From: Bacillota bacterium
GTDB lineage: Bacteria; Bacillota; UBA4882; UBA8346
Direction of reading: 5' to 3'
Length of the DNA: 64,000 nt
NCBI GenBank assembly: GCA_023417475.1
Contig: JAEZFP010000023.1
Span: 62,001 to 126,000, forward strand
Shown here piece after piece: positions 8,401 through 17,826 of the stretch (positions are counted from its first letter, which is position 1; each line of letters opens with the position of its first letter). Position numbers and translations under genes: made by a program. Below the pieces are notes generated by a model. It had not been told where the DNA came from. It made no database searches and saw nothing but the letters and a program-made list of their open reading frames with translations.

Positions 8401-11239
8401 GCGCTTCGGCGATCCGTTCAAAGCGTTCCTTTTGGGTCTCATCCAGACGCCCCTCCCGGAACATCAAAGCCACCGTGTCGGCCTCGCCCAACTTCTTGAA
8501 GTCGCGCGCCCGCTGAATTTCCGCCTCGGCCCGGTATAACTGATCATGGAGCAAGTTTTCCTCAATGATTCCGGTCATCCGTTTGCGTTCTTTCCCGATC
8601 AAGTCCTGCCGTTCCGGTTGCAGCTCCCCAATTTGCTTGCCCATTAAAACTTCTTTGGCGCGTTCCAACGATTTGTTCCGGATCTTTTGCAGCGACTTCG
8701 CCACTTGCTCTGGGTACTGGGAATAATCCGGTTCTGCCGATCCATTGACCGTCGCTTCGGCCTGGGCGATCTCTTCATCGGTTGCCAACATCCGGTCCAT
8801 GACCTTCCGGACGTCATCAGTCAGATCCACATTTAAACCCCTGACCGACTGATAGATTTTAGTCATCCAGCGTTTCATCGCCGCAAACACTTTTTTCAAT
8901 CCCTCGCTGGGGGTCTTCCCTTCCATCAGGTATTTTTCGAAGCCCGCAGCGAACTTCTCCTGTTGGTCGGTGGTCAGCTGCCCCTGCTCTTCTTTCAGAT
9001 CTAACCATTGTGAAAGCGTTTTCCAACTTGCGGCGTAATCTTCGTCCGGATTGCCGTTTTTGACGAACTGGTGCATATCGGATAAGAAAAGATGCGCCGA
9101 CTCATGAATGAAGGTCGACGCATCCGCGTTCCCATATAACCGAATGATGGAACCTTTCGGGGATATTTCAATGACCCCGCGTGCTTGGCTGCCGTCCGGC
9201 GCCGCCTGCCTTGTCTGCTCGATCTGCACCATTTGATTCTGGTACCATTCGTCCGGACGCATCCCCCGCCGGGTTCCTTCCGCCACGGCGTGAGCCGCCC
9301 ACAGCCTCGCGTTTTTATCGACCCAGGAATTGAAGTCGCGCTCCTTTACCTGCTCCGGTCTGCCGGACTGCGTCAATTGATCGCGCATCGCGGTATAGAC
9401 CGCCTCATGTCCTTGTAGTCGCGCTTCGTCGCTTTGCAAATATTCAGCCATCTTCGCCTGTTCGCTTTCAATCGCTTTGGAAGTTTCCGCTTCGACCAAT
9501 GCCGCCTGGTGCAACGTCAATCCTTCCGGATCGAACTTGATGTGCTGTTCCATCTCTTTATAGATTTCGGTGCCGGAGATTTGATCCAACCATGTCGCAT
9601 ACGGTATTTTTAACGAATCGCCCGACTCAATCGCCTGCTGCAGCTGATCGCCGATTCCTAATTGATCCGCGACTTTTTGGGCAATTGTCGGATCGTCCGG
9701 AACCTTTGATTGCATTAAAGTGGTAAATTGATCCGCATCAACATAGATGTGCTCAAGTTTATCACCGGCCGTCATCCCAGATACTAGACTCCGCCAGCCA
9801 CTGGATAATCCCGCAGTACGTTTTTTATACTCCGATTGCTCAGATATTTGCCCAACCGTTTGATACACCTGATGATCAACTTGCGCCTGACGAACTTGCC
9901 GCATATTCTCCATGACGTTGCCGCCAAGTCCGAGCAACGCCAATGGGTTGGCTGCCGTCGCCTGAATTGTCGCCGAGACAACTCCACCGATCCGTTCCGC
10001 AGTTTCTCCAGGACGACCTTTTTCAAATTGTTGTCCGGACGTCGTTTTTGCCAATCCCTCCATGGCAATGCTTGATATTTCTTGACCAATCTCGGTTCCG
10101 GTCTCAGTGGCAATTCCTTTGAAATATTCAATCGCCGCTTTCCGCAAGGCTTCTTTTGATGTGTATTTTTTTAAAAGATCCTTGGCTTCTTTCTTTGAAA
10201 TCAATTCCAAAGCATCTTTTCCAACCGGACCAAGCATTCTTAAGAATGATTTTAAAGCCAAGCTTTCCAGTCCGGCGTTGATCGCTCCAACGCCGATCGC
10301 CGCGCTTTTGGCAATATTGCGATCAAGCGGCCTACCATTCTTATCTTTCATCTTAATAAACTCACGATAAGCCGATCCCGCTTCGATTATAAACGTCGCT
10401 TCCGCCCGACCGACTACTCCGCCAAATCCTAAACCTCCGACAAATGCGGTTGGAACAGTTCCAATCTCCTCGGGGGCTAATATTTGCGGTCCCAATTGTC
10501 CTCCAACAAATGCCGCCCCAGCGCCTATCGAACCAAATAAAAATCCGCGCTCCGCTGCTTTTCCTAAAGAAAAGATGGCATTTGGTATTTGGTTTGCAAC
10601 AAAAAACGCTGGTGCGAAATCTCCACTATTCGGAGCAGTTCGGTTAAGCTGGTCGATTTGAGCTTCGATTGCCTGCAATTGTTTTTCAGTTCGAGGAGAC
10701 TCGTCGCCAAAAATTTGCTGATACGCCAGTGTTTCTTGCTGAATTTGCAGATTATTAAGTCGAATGCCAAGTTGTACATGACTAACGACATCTTCGGTTT
10801 TGGCTAGATTACTCAGATCGTCTTGCGCCATAGCCATGTGCTTCATTTCTGCCAAATGGTTAGCCAATACCGGGTTATTCTTGATAAACGTATCCCATCC
10901 AAAGTCATTCGCTTCTTTGGATATCGCTAGATCTTGGACTACTTTTGACCGATCCGGACTATCAACAAAGTGTTGCACTGGAACTCCCGTTTGTTGCTCA
11001 AGCCGGGCTTTTTGAGCGATATCGTTTGGATTATAGTTTTTGGAGTATTGATAGTTGGTCATCAGCCGTTGACTTGCTTGTCTGACATAGTCCCAACCGT
11101 CTTCCTTTGGTGGAATTGAATTGGCGTCAACCTGAGTCAGCCGAAAACCAGCTGCAGGCTTAATCGTTGGTTCAAGATTGTTATTGTTTTCTCCACCGAT
11201 TAATAGCTTTTCAGCGTCCGTTAAAGGAGTTAGTTTCAT
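5468..11239 (-). CDS. Giant internal virion protein with zincin-type HExxH motif
   Basis: This 1923-residue protein is far larger than typical internal virion proteins. An HESAH motif at residues 712-716 (F-I-H-E-S-A-H-L-F-L) suggests a zinc metallopeptidase domain, as found in the large 'polyvalent' proteins that podoviruses inject with their DNA. Glycine-rich hydrophobic stretches around residues 220-270 might insert in membranes. A run of seven Asp residues lies at about 1812-1818. It is placed last of the internal virion genes, 15 bp after the 646-aa gene. By position it likely forms part of the ejected conduit or a host-directed effector. The peptidase assignment rests on the motif and is not proven. 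Confidence 0.75.
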   Translation of the reverse strand: MKLTPLTDAEKLLIGGENNNNLEPTIKPAAGFRLTQVDANSIPPKEDGWDYVRQASQRLMTNYQYSKNYNPNDIAQKARLEQQTGVPVQHFVDSPDRSKVVQDLAISKEANDFGWDTFIKNNPVLANHLAEMKHMAMAQDDLSNLAKTEDVVSHVQLGIRLNNLQIQQETLAYQQIFGDESPRTEKQLQAIEAQIDQLNRTAPNSGDFAPAFFVANQIPNAIFSLGKAAERGFLFGSIGAGAAFVGGQLGPQILAPEEIGTVPTAFVGGLGFGGVVGRAEATFIIEAGSAYREFIKMKDKNGRPLDRNIAKSAAIGVGAINAGLESLALKSFLRMLGPVGKDALELISKKEAKDLLKKYTSKEALRKAAIEYFKGIATETGTEIGQEISSIAMEGLAKTTSGQQFEKGRPGETAERIGGVVSATIQATAANPLALLGLGGNVMENMRQVRQAQVDHQVYQTVGQISEQSEYKKRTAGLSSGWRSLVSGMTAGDKLEHIYVDADQFTTLMQSKVPDDPTIAQKVADQLGIGDQLQQAIESGDSLKIPYATWLDQISGTEIYKEMEQHIKFDPEGLTLHQAALVEAETSKAIESEQAKMAEYLQSDEARLQGHEAVYTAMRDQLTQSGRPEQVKERDFNSWVDKNARLWAAHAVAEGTRRGMRPDEWYQNQMVQIEQTRQAAPDGSQARGVIEISPKGSIIRLYGNADASTFIHESAHLFLSDMHQFVKNGNPDEDYAASWKTLSQWLDLKEEQGQLTTDQQEKFAAGFEKYLMEGKTPSEGLKKVFAAMKRWMTKIYQSVRGLNVDLTDDVRKVMDRMLATDEEIAQAEATVNGSAEPDYSQYPEQVAKSLQKIRNKSLERAKEVLMGKQIGELQPERQDLIGKERKRMTGIIEENLLHDQLYRAEAEIQRARDFKKLGEADTVALMFREGRLDETQKERFERIAEAHRYSCGDELAQRILGSPSLKDAVSQQLEEHMAQFNDLANSDMMKEEAIKALHNEDRLEMLAMESRALEDLSLRKNLSSQALTRGRMEATLARQQAKKIMADKTWMQAVKPAYFFGAEKRAAVQAAGELAKGNYLEAAQYKRRQVLNHALAMEAMQIKEEAAKMFRLINKYANAGKGLASMPVEFADQVEALLERFGLSKSGKLDSPYRKPLAEFVKDAEEDYHILPVPQVLLSESWSKDYKEMKLKELRWLYTGVKVLSQYGRNFNRFLSFIDRANISMAASNTRSSIEKNIGTPYQVDKEGIGSPVRTQTKEFTNTLGKIPDAIAPWLIKAETVCRFLDRGQEDGPMQRYVYKPINRAFDAEARLTQKVIGDYGNLLSKYYSPQEFAAMKKDYKYFDFGDFGERKLSMEEIICVALNWGNGDVWTDSQTYVGGNRARIMQGFGRRNENGEITQFPEEHVNTILDHLTRKDWDMVQDIWDYMESFWPEIQKLEEDVSGVAPGKVEARPVETKFGTYRGGYYPIDYDPEKSAEAFKNEEQRNALYQQYSAAHAMTAHGHTQARVAVVNRAINLSFDVMTKHLVNITHDLTHRRAVIDVNRFLKQRDTVEAVTNAIGQRGYKMLTDWVKSVATDQGESLNLGDRLFRYMRQRMTIAQLGLAPLRFVKDIGTNTFMMAWEIGMVPTARSLTNYVLNAGQVHEFVTSKSAFMAQRALNRDRDIYDFSRRTFKGDKGLQTFFMSLNGMADEAVSIPAWKEAYFKYLVEFSGDEELAIEAADGVVRRTFGSGATKDLAKAQRGNEAQKAFTMYYSYMNMMLNRFWLDAKLAGVESQHGNQQAAITIIAKATFYGFVMQNIVEGVIDQFFKSRDDDDDDDKKYALLKRFATFGPSMIPYVRDITAYAVDKFTGHYADYKMSPIEGYVETSLNAFSGEPDKFFRGASHWFGYPQWINDASFTFMDWISQNGEVVWKDFISRQIRK

Positions 11240-11253
11240 CTTAACTCTCCTAG

Positions 11254-13194
11254 CTAGTTTTGTTCTACTTTATACAATTTACCATCGGCACCTTTGACGA
11301 CCCACGATTTTAACTGATCATTCCATACAGCATTCGGAGGAAGATTGAATCTTCTTGTCTGGTTTTCCCAATAAGCAGGGCCAAACCTCCATTTTTCATT
11401 AACAACGACATTTGAAACCGAATCGCGTAATATAGTGGTCTGTTCTTCGCCGGTCGGTTTTCTTCCCATCTTTTTTTCAAAGTCATCAATTTTAACTGAT
11501 ACAAAATCCCAAAACCGGCCATAATCATTGGGATCAATTTCGGCTGATTTTAAGATTGCGGTTCCAGTTGATGATAAGCTAAACTTATTAAACTCTGATT
11601 CATTACCGCCTTTGCTGTCGAACGCTTTCCAAAACGACTTCATATCACCGAAGGAAATCTTATCTCCAAAATCACGTAACATTTGCCATTTGTTTTTGAT
11701 CTGACCTTTTTCCATTTTGTCATATAGCTCAAACCAGGCTGCCGGATCGGTTTTGGTTCCAGTTCCTCCGGCTTGTCTGTATTCAACCTCAATATAATCC
11801 GATAGGGTCTTTCGCGCGTGACTATCTAGCAATTTGTGTTTATTTAAAGCGTTGATAGCTGACTGTTTTGAGCCTTTGTTTAGGATTATGCTATCGATAT
11901 CGTTATAGGCCGCCTTGATCTCTGCTTCGTTTTTGGAATTGATGATTGAAGCGTCCAAACTAGCCTTTGCCCGAATATAGTTTTGGGCATCCACCAAGTC
12001 CGCTCCGGTATACCTTCCATTAAGCGCTTTTAACATTTTTTCAAGATCCGGAGTCCCGTCAACTTGCCTGAATGCTGTTAAATCTTTGTCGTAAAGGTTA
12101 TCCAGTTTAGTAGAGAATACAGCCTTGTTGTATTGAGAAGTCATTTCCGCCGCCACAACCTTATCAAGTACGTCTCCGGACGAATCTATAATTTTTTTTG
12201 CACCTTCCGGATCTTTATCAACCTCTAATTTGTAATTAAATGCATTTTGATAATATGTCGTTTTGGCCTGTTTCATAACAATGGCGACCGCATCATCGGT
12301 TAACCCTTCTGATTTTAAAATCTTTCCGATACCGTCGATCTCCTGCATTGAAGCCGTGATGTCCTTATTTGTAACAGCCGACGATCCGCTATTTCCAATC
12401 AGTTTTAGCCGGTTGCTTGTTTCGATAAGGGTGGTTTCTCTGACCGCCTGCTTAACCTTGCCTAATGCATCCGTCCCCATCGCCGCAATACTCTCTTGAT
12501 TGTCATTCAGCAACTGTTGCGCCGACTGGTAATCCCCCCGGCCCAAAGCATCACTGATCAACTTTTGAACCCGTTCTCCGCCGCGCGACTTCTTATTTAA
12601 CTCCTTCGTCTCAGCGCTCCACCCACGAACTTTTCCTATCGCCTCCAACGAATCATTATCGTGTTGCGCGATTACCGCCATATTTTCCGGGGTTAAGGTT
12701 GCCAAGTCACTCGCCATTCTGGTCGTATTGGTCAGAATGATGCTCTGATTACCCTGATCAACCTCATACCGGGCCACGTTATTCAGACTCTGCTGCCGAT
12801 ATTCGTTAGCTAGTTGATCAAACTTCGTCCGCTGAAACTCCGACACCATCCCCCCGGCATACTTTTTCCGAATCTCAGCTTCTTGCTCCATAAAGAGGTT
12901 CCCGATTCCTTGCGCCTGTTCAAGCTTTTTATTGAGCAATCCGGTATCTTTATTCAGGAGCATATTGTCCATCTCGCTCCTGTATCCCAGCTCGGCATTG
13001 ACGACATCGCGCTCGTCCAGCTCCTGCTGGCGTTCAATCGCCCGTTGTTGCATCAACGCCCCGAGCTTTTGCAGGGTATTGCCAACCTCCGCCCCCGCTC
13101 CGGAGACGCCACCGCCAAACGCGCCTTGACCCGGATCTACGCCGCGGGGAACGACATTCGGTTGTACTTGTCTTTCAGCCGTCTGTATGCGCAT
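11254..13194 (-). CDS. Internal virion protein, helical, 646 aa
   Basis: This largely helical, soluble protein lacks a recognised catalytic motif. The N-terminus is Gly/Gln-rich (residues 1-45), followed by long charged helices. It lies between two other internal virion proteins in the tail/ejection module of an epsilon15/BPP-1-like cassette, matching the position of the mid-size ejection protein (T7 gp15-like role). The function is inferred from size, composition and gene order. Confidence 0.65.
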   Translation of the reverse strand: MRIQTAERQVQPNVVPRGVDPGQGAFGGGVSGAGAEVGNTLQKLGALMQQRAIERQQELDERDVVNAELGYRSEMDNMLLNKDTGLLNKKLEQAQGIGNLFMEQEAEIRKKYAGGMVSEFQRTKFDQLANEYRQQSLNNVARYEVDQGNQSIILTNTTRMASDLATLTPENMAVIAQHDNDSLEAIGKVRGWSAETKELNKKSRGGERVQKLISDALGRGDYQSAQQLLNDNQESIAAMGTDALGKVKQAVRETTLIETSNRLKLIGNSGSSAVTNKDITASMQEIDGIGKILKSEGLTDDAVAIVMKQAKTTYYQNAFNYKLEVDKDPEGAKKIIDSSGDVLDKVVAAEMTSQYNKAVFSTKLDNLYDKDLTAFRQVDGTPDLEKMLKALNGRYTGADLVDAQNYIRAKASLDASIINSKNEAEIKAAYNDIDSIILNKGSKQSAINALNKHKLLDSHARKTLSDYIEVEYRQAGGTGTKTDPAAWFELYDKMEKGQIKNKWQMLRDFGDKISFGDMKSFWKAFDSKGGNESEFNKFSLSSTGTAILKSAEIDPNDYGRFWDFVSVKIDDFEKKMGRKPTGEEQTTILRDSVSNVVVNEKWRFGPAYWENQTRRFNLPPNAVWNDQLKSWVVKGADGKLYKVEQN

Positions 13195-13200
13195 CAGCCA

Positions 13201-13785
13201 TTACCTCGCAGACTTCGTATTTGGCAAAGTTCTCTTCCCGGCCACAAAATCGGATGTTGTCGATCCCGATCCAGTCTTTGCTCCAGCGCTGGTCTTTTTA
13301 TACTGATACCAACTATCGTAAACCTGACCGGCCGTCCCTAACAACGTATTGAAAGCGCTCATCCGCCCGGTTTGGGCCGCGTTGCGCCCGGCATACCGTT
13401 GCAGATTGGCCTGGTTTAACAAGTCTTGAATCTGCAAATTAGCGCCATATTTCACCGCCAGCTCATCCAGCGAAACCTTGTAGGCGGTATCCGACAGGAT
13501 ATCCTGCATCGTGACCGATCCCACATCAACGCCGTTACCGGCCATCGCCGCCAATTGCCGCGCCGCAAGCTGGTTCCCTTGCTCCTGTAGCTGCGCGGTA
13601 TCTAACGCCGATTGCAAGCCGACCGCCCGGGCTTGCGCTTCGCTTTGGTTGGCAAGGAAGTTATCGTACTGCTGTTGCTGCCGGCCTTGTTGCGCTTGTT
13701 GCAGCGCCGTAAAAACTCCACCGGCCATATTAATATAGGTTCCATAGTTATATGACCCCTGGGTTGGTGCTCCTCCGGATCCCAT
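13201..13785 (-). CDS. Small internal virion protein, Gln/Ala-rich
   Basis: The product is 194 residues from the ATG at 13785, chosen because GGAGGAG stands 7 bp upstream and the 47 in-frame residues before it have no support. It begins with a Gly-rich segment and continues as Gln/Ala-rich amphipathic helices (Q-Q-A-Q-Q-G-R-Q-Q-Q-Q). This is typical of the first internal virion protein (T7 gp14-like) that lines the ejection channel. The stop of the upstream gene lies at 13787. Confidence 0.65.
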   Translation of the reverse strand: MGSGGAPTQGSYNYGTYINMAGGVFTALQQAQQGRQQQQYDNFLANQSEAQARAVGLQSALDTAQLQEQGNQLAARQLAAMAGNGVDVGSVTMQDILSDTAYKVSLDELAVKYGANLQIQDLLNQANLQRYAGRNAAQTGRMSAFNTLLGTAGQVYDSWYQYKKTSAGAKTGSGSTTSDFVAGKRTLPNTKSAR

Positions 13786-13786
13786 T

Positions 13787-14248
13787 CTATCTCCTCCATT
13801 CAAAGTGATGAAATAACGCTTGTTCAGTCCCAAACGGCTCCGCCGGATCGATCCGTGCGCCGCAAATCCGCAACCATTTGACCGATTGCTCATACCGGGC
13901 GTCAACCCAGTTCTCCAGCAAGTCATACTCTGTTAAAAACGTCTCGACCATCAACCGGGTATGCCTGACAAATAACTTTGGCATCAAGGCGATATCGTCG
14001 GATCCTAGTAACCAAATACAGCCAGATCGGCTTAATAACGTCTTGCGCACTACCCCAAACATTGCGGCGATTCGCCCGTCATACTCAAGGGTCATAGGTT
14101 GTTCCGACCGGCGGAATGACTCCCGCAACGCTCGATCCGGAGTGTGGTGATTACTGGCCCAAATCTCTAGCCGGTCCGCTGTTCGCAATCGCGGCGCCAG
14201 CGCTTCAATGTCTTCCGGATCAGCCGGACGGATAACCATCTTAGCCAC
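13787..14248 (-). CDS. Internal virion protein A-like (GNAT-like fold, DUF2833 type)
   Basis: The 153-residue protein starts with I-R-P-A-D-P-E-D-I, a typical beginning of GNAT-like domains, and has the W-L-L-G-S-D-D and F-L-x-E-Y-D-L-L-E-N-W-V-D-A-R motifs found in T7 gp13-like virion proteins. It lies exactly where that protein is expected, between the tail protein and the Gln-rich internal virion protein, and overlaps the upstream gene by 8 bp. It probably acts in virion assembly rather than acetyl transfer. Confidence 0.75.
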   Translation of the reverse strand: MAKMVIRPADPEDIEALAPRLRTADRLEIWASNHHTPDRALRESFRRSEQPMTLEYDGRIAAMFGVVRKTLLSRSGCIWLLGSDDIALMPKLFVRHTRLMVETFLTEYDLLENWVDARYEQSVKWLRICGARIDPAEPFGTEQALFHHFEWRR

Positions 14249-16772
14249 CGAAAATCACCTTCGGCACAATTCCGACCAGCGTCACCGGGAGCGGATCCCG
14301 TTGCTCGAAATAGATTCGCTTGCGACTGTTATAGGCCGACGGTAGTGTGATCAGTTTCGATCCGTCAATCAGATCGATCGGAGTATCCCATGGTTCGTAA
14401 GATCGCTGAATCAATTCATCCAGTTTTTCCGGATCCGGATCGGTACCGATAAAGCCACCCCGGGACTTCTCAAAAAAGATCGTGACTTCCGGTATCGTCG
14501 CCATCCGGGGGTGGGTTGCCCCATCGCCGGCCGTGATGTTAGCGTCGAGCGATTCCCAGGCGCAAGTATATGGCAGGCCGACCTGGACGCTCGACGCTGC
14601 AATCTCCAACGTAATTGACCCGTCAACAACCGTTTGTCTGGGTAAAACAAAACCGTCGGCGACAATCGCGACGGTTTTACCATCAAGATGGTTTAGTCCT
14701 TCAATAATTTGCACCGGTTCGCCATCATAACGAAGCCCACAGTCCACACAAAAATAGTCCGTTACGTCGTTGCCGATCGCCCGTTTCGCCATCCGCTCAA
14801 TAAACTGTTGATCGCCGCGGCGGACCACAAACCAACTTTCGGTGTACCCATCGCCGGGGATCGTACAAACCGACTGAAACGCTCCGTCAGTAACGTGATG
14901 ATGCCAAGCGACAACCTGTTGTTCCGGCATATAGGTCAGTCCAAGCAACATCCCGTCCGATCGAATGAACCAGACAATCGAATCCGGTTCCTGGGCGTAA
15001 GCCATGTCCATGATTTGATAGCCTTTTAACAGATGGTTCGAGAAAATACTGATGTCGTCGCCGATGAAAGCATTGGACGCAAAGTCATATCCAAGATCGC
15101 GCACGGTGGAGCCCATTGCTTGAACATAGATCGCTCGGTTGCCAATCACCACCGGCGCAACTGTCGAACTGCCTCGATAGCCTTGACAACGCGCCGACGG
15201 ATTGGTCGGCGTCAGCGCCCCATCCGAGGCCGGACCAACCACCCACTCCGATCCGGACGTCAACGCGAGGATTCGGTCCAGCGAGATCATATTCTCAATC
15301 TTATTAATCTGCCGGCTACTCAACGGCACCGAAATCGCGTCGGTATCTTCGAGCGGCGTCGACTTTCCAAAATCTTCGTACTCCGATAGTTTCGACATCC
15401 AAATCGTTTGCGGTTCTCCGACAGTTCCCGCATAACAAAGCCGGTCCGGATAAAAGATTACCGATGACGGATACCCGTTCAGCTCCGACCATGATCCTTC
15501 CGCCCAATCATCCGTGGCGATCGTGTCGCCGAGTTCCGATATCCCTGTCGCTGTCGCGTGACGTTGATCGGTGACGGCGGTTATTCTGACAATTCCGTCG
15601 CGCGTATACAGATTAGTCGAAAAGTCATAGGACAACGACCCACTGGTGAACTCATAACAGTTAATCCGGATCCAACAAAACTCCGATTCGCTGCCTGACA
15701 TGTTAACGTTTGAGTCATTCTTTGAACTAAACGAACGATAGGTTTTCCATGTTACTCCATAGTCCTTTGAAATTTCAACCTTAACTTTCCCGGTCCAGGT
15801 TCCATGAGTTAGGAGCGTCCAACTGCCTTGGGTTTTTAAATATTGATCTCCGGATAACGCAAACCCGATACTCGGAGGACTCGTTTCCGGATCGGGTTGG
15901 GGATTCCCAGTAACGCAACGCAATCTAATATAAGCAAAGTTGGCAATTGTACCCGTGTTGTCGTTAGTTATAAAAGTTGTAACCGTTGTCCAGCCACTGA
16001 TCCCATCCGTTGATTTTTCTAATGTCACAGATCCGTTATATCCAGATAGAATCACCCGGTATGTTCCTTGGCAATATACCATTGCCGATACTTGACCTTC
16101 GTCAAGAGATCCAGTGATTTGTGCTCCTAAACCCGGACTAGTAAACACTGACGAAATCATCTGTCCATCAACGTCATGGGAAATTCGGAACAATGATCCA
16201 ATGTGTAACGGATCAAAATAATCAAAATTGGAATCAAGCGTGATTGCACCACTGACCGCCGATGGCGTGATCTTTTTACCACTGTCATAATTGCCCGGTT
16301 TAAACGGACCGTTTTTGTTATTATACGCAACCAGTTCCCAATCGGCGTGGTCGTATCGGATTAAAGTCATTGGTGCGAAACGCGGATGGACGATATATAA
16401 AACGTCGGCCGATTGCGCATATTTAAGCAAATTCACATCCTGCTCATCATACGGAGATTCAATTTCATAGATTAGATCATCGTCGCCGATAATCTGGCCG
16501 CCATTCATGTAAAAGCGAATGTACTGATGACCAACTTCCAATACATAGGACTGCACCGTCGAAAATTGGAACGGAATCACCCGGGTTGCTTTATCGTAAT
16601 ATTTGGTATGCGCAACGAAATAGGTTCCCGGCCTAGTTGCAGCTCCACCGTGAGGCCGAACCGTAAAGTTACGCAATTTGGCGCTGCCAATCGTGTATTT
16701 CTGCAGGTCCGTCCGGGCCTGCAATGATGGTGAAAATTCTCCGCCGGCGAAAGAGGATTGCAGCACATACAT
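14241..16772 (-). CDS. Tail tube/stabilisation protein (843 aa)
   Basis: The N-terminus carries the signature F-A-G-G-E-F-S-P-S-L followed by R-P-H-G-G-A-A-T-R-P-G-T, hallmarks of the large tail protein of epsilon15, BPP-1 and relatives, which closes the head-tail junction. The length (843) fits the family. It lies directly downstream of the gp11-like tubular protein, with 6 bp between them. No enzyme motif is evident. The assignment rests on motif recall, without a search. Confidence 0.82.
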   Translation of the reverse strand: MYVLQSSFAGGEFSPSLQARTDLQKYTIGSAKLRNFTVRPHGGAATRPGTYFVAHTKYYDKATRVIPFQFSTVQSYVLEVGHQYIRFYMNGGQIIGDDDLIYEIESPYDEQDVNLLKYAQSADVLYIVHPRFAPMTLIRYDHADWELVAYNNKNGPFKPGNYDSGKKITPSAVSGAITLDSNFDYFDPLHIGSLFRISHDVDGQMISSVFTSPGLGAQITGSLDEGQVSAMVYCQGTYRVILSGYNGSVTLEKSTDGISGWTTVTTFITNDNTGTIANFAYIRLRCVTGNPQPDPETSPPSIGFALSGDQYLKTQGSWTLLTHGTWTGKVKVEISKDYGVTWKTYRSFSSKNDSNVNMSGSESEFCWIRINCYEFTSGSLSYDFSTNLYTRDGIVRITAVTDQRHATATGISELGDTIATDDWAEGSWSELNGYPSSVIFYPDRLCYAGTVGEPQTIWMSKLSEYEDFGKSTPLEDTDAISVPLSSRQINKIENMISLDRILALTSGSEWVVGPASDGALTPTNPSARCQGYRGSSTVAPVVIGNRAIYVQAMGSTVRDLGYDFASNAFIGDDISIFSNHLLKGYQIMDMAYAQEPDSIVWFIRSDGMLLGLTYMPEQQVVAWHHHVTDGAFQSVCTIPGDGYTESWFVVRRGDQQFIERMAKRAIGNDVTDYFCVDCGLRYDGEPVQIIEGLNHLDGKTVAIVADGFVLPRQTVVDGSITLEIAASSVQVGLPYTCAWESLDANITAGDGATHPRMATIPEVTIFFEKSRGGFIGTDPDPEKLDELIQRSYEPWDTPIDLIDGSKLITLPSAYNSRKRIYFEQRDPLPVTLVGIVPKVIFGG

Positions 16773-16778
16773 CCGTAG

Positions 16779-17354
16779 TTATCTCCCTTCGATGTACTTT
16801 GAGGATCGTTTCGGCTTGATCCGACCTTCGCGGATATTATTCAATTCCGCTCCGTCCATTTCAATCTGATAAAGCGCGATCATGTTTTGTGACAGCTTCG
16901 CGTCGCCCGTCAACGGGATCGCCAACAGCTGGGCTAATTTATAGGAAAACGCCATGCGGAATGATGGATCAAACCGATTGGTGTCCTCCACATCTTCGGT
17001 ATATTCAAGGTACGCCGGCGTTATCCGGCATACCAATAAATTCGAAATTAGAATAAACTCTTCGCCTTTAGTTTTGTGGATCGTGCTTTCGTTATAGACA
17101 TTCCGGGCCATTAGACAATCCTGCGGTTTGGTATAGGAATATTCCCATCCCATGACCTCTTGCTCGCTTTGGGCCAACGCTTGATGTTTGGTTGCAAAGC
17201 TCCACGGAGCCATTCGCAATACATATTGCCGTGCCTCGTCATAAAAAGTTCCGCATTGACGGGCTTGCTCAGTTTTGTCGACCATCGCGTTGATCGATCC
17301 GGCTTTGATATGGCTTAATGCCATGTTGCAAATACTGACTGGTGACGACATCAT
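16779..17354 (-). CDS. Tail tubular protein A-like head-tail connector
   Basis: The 191-residue protein has the pattern I-C-N-M-A-L-S-H-I-K-A-G-S-I and R-M-A-P-W-S-F-A, seen in T7 gp11-like tail tubular proteins, and the usual length. It connects the portal to the tail tube. The first residues M-M allow a start at 17354 or one codon later. It sits between the small head protein and the large tail protein. Confidence 0.85.
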   Translation of the reverse strand: MMSSPVSICNMALSHIKAGSINAMVDKTEQARQCGTFYDEARQYVLRMAPWSFATKHQALAQSEQEVMGWEYSYTKPQDCLMARNVYNESTIHKTKGEEFILISNLLVCRITPAYLEYTEDVEDTNRFDPSFRMAFSYKLAQLLAIPLTGDAKLSQNMIALYQIEMDGAELNNIREGRIKPKRSSKYIEGR

Positions 17355-17413
17355 CTAGCCCCCATTCATAGTCGTACAGGGAAGCGCTTGCCTCCCTGTA
17401 CCGTTTAAAACTG

Positions 17414-17812
17414 TTATTGATTTTCGGTCGCCGTGATCAACGCAACCAATTCTTCTTTGGTAGTTGCGTCGGAAAACGGGATGCCTTCTTCGGATGCAAT
17501 TTCCTGCAGTTCTTCAATGGAACGATCGGCGAACAAATCCGGTGGCGTCTGATGGTTTTCAAAATCTTCGATCAATTTGATCAGATCCGCCTTCTTGATG
17601 TTATCCGGAAAAGACGCCCCAAGCTCCGTTGCCATCTCTTTGAGCTGAGGAACGTTAAACTTTTCGAGTTTGCTTCCGTTTTCGACCGCCCCACCAATTT
17701 GTTGAAAATGATGCGGTACTTTCTCGCCTTTTTCCGATTCGAACCGGTCTCCGGTTTTCCACAGTTGGCCGCGAAAACCAAACGAATCCCGTATTGCTTC
17801 ATAAAGTGGCAT
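17414..17812 (-). CDS. Head-associated protein with two HeH/LEM-like motifs
   Basis: Of the 132 residues, positions 52-87 and 98-129 each form a helix-turn-helix-like unit of the LEM/SAP kind (L-K-E-M-A-T-E-L-G and L-Q-E-I-A-S-E-E-G-I). These are common in small phage proteins encoded next to capsid genes. Such motifs may bind DNA or protein. The position after the decoration protein suggests a role in head completion, which is inference. Confidence 0.7.
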   Translation of the reverse strand: MPLYEAIRDSFGFRGQLWKTGDRFESEKGEKVPHHFQQIGGAVENGSKLEKFNVPQLKEMATELGASFPDNIKKADLIKLIEDFENHQTPPDLFADRSIEELQEIASEEGIPFSDATTKEELVALITATENQ

Positions 17813-17826
17813 CTTTTACCTCCACC

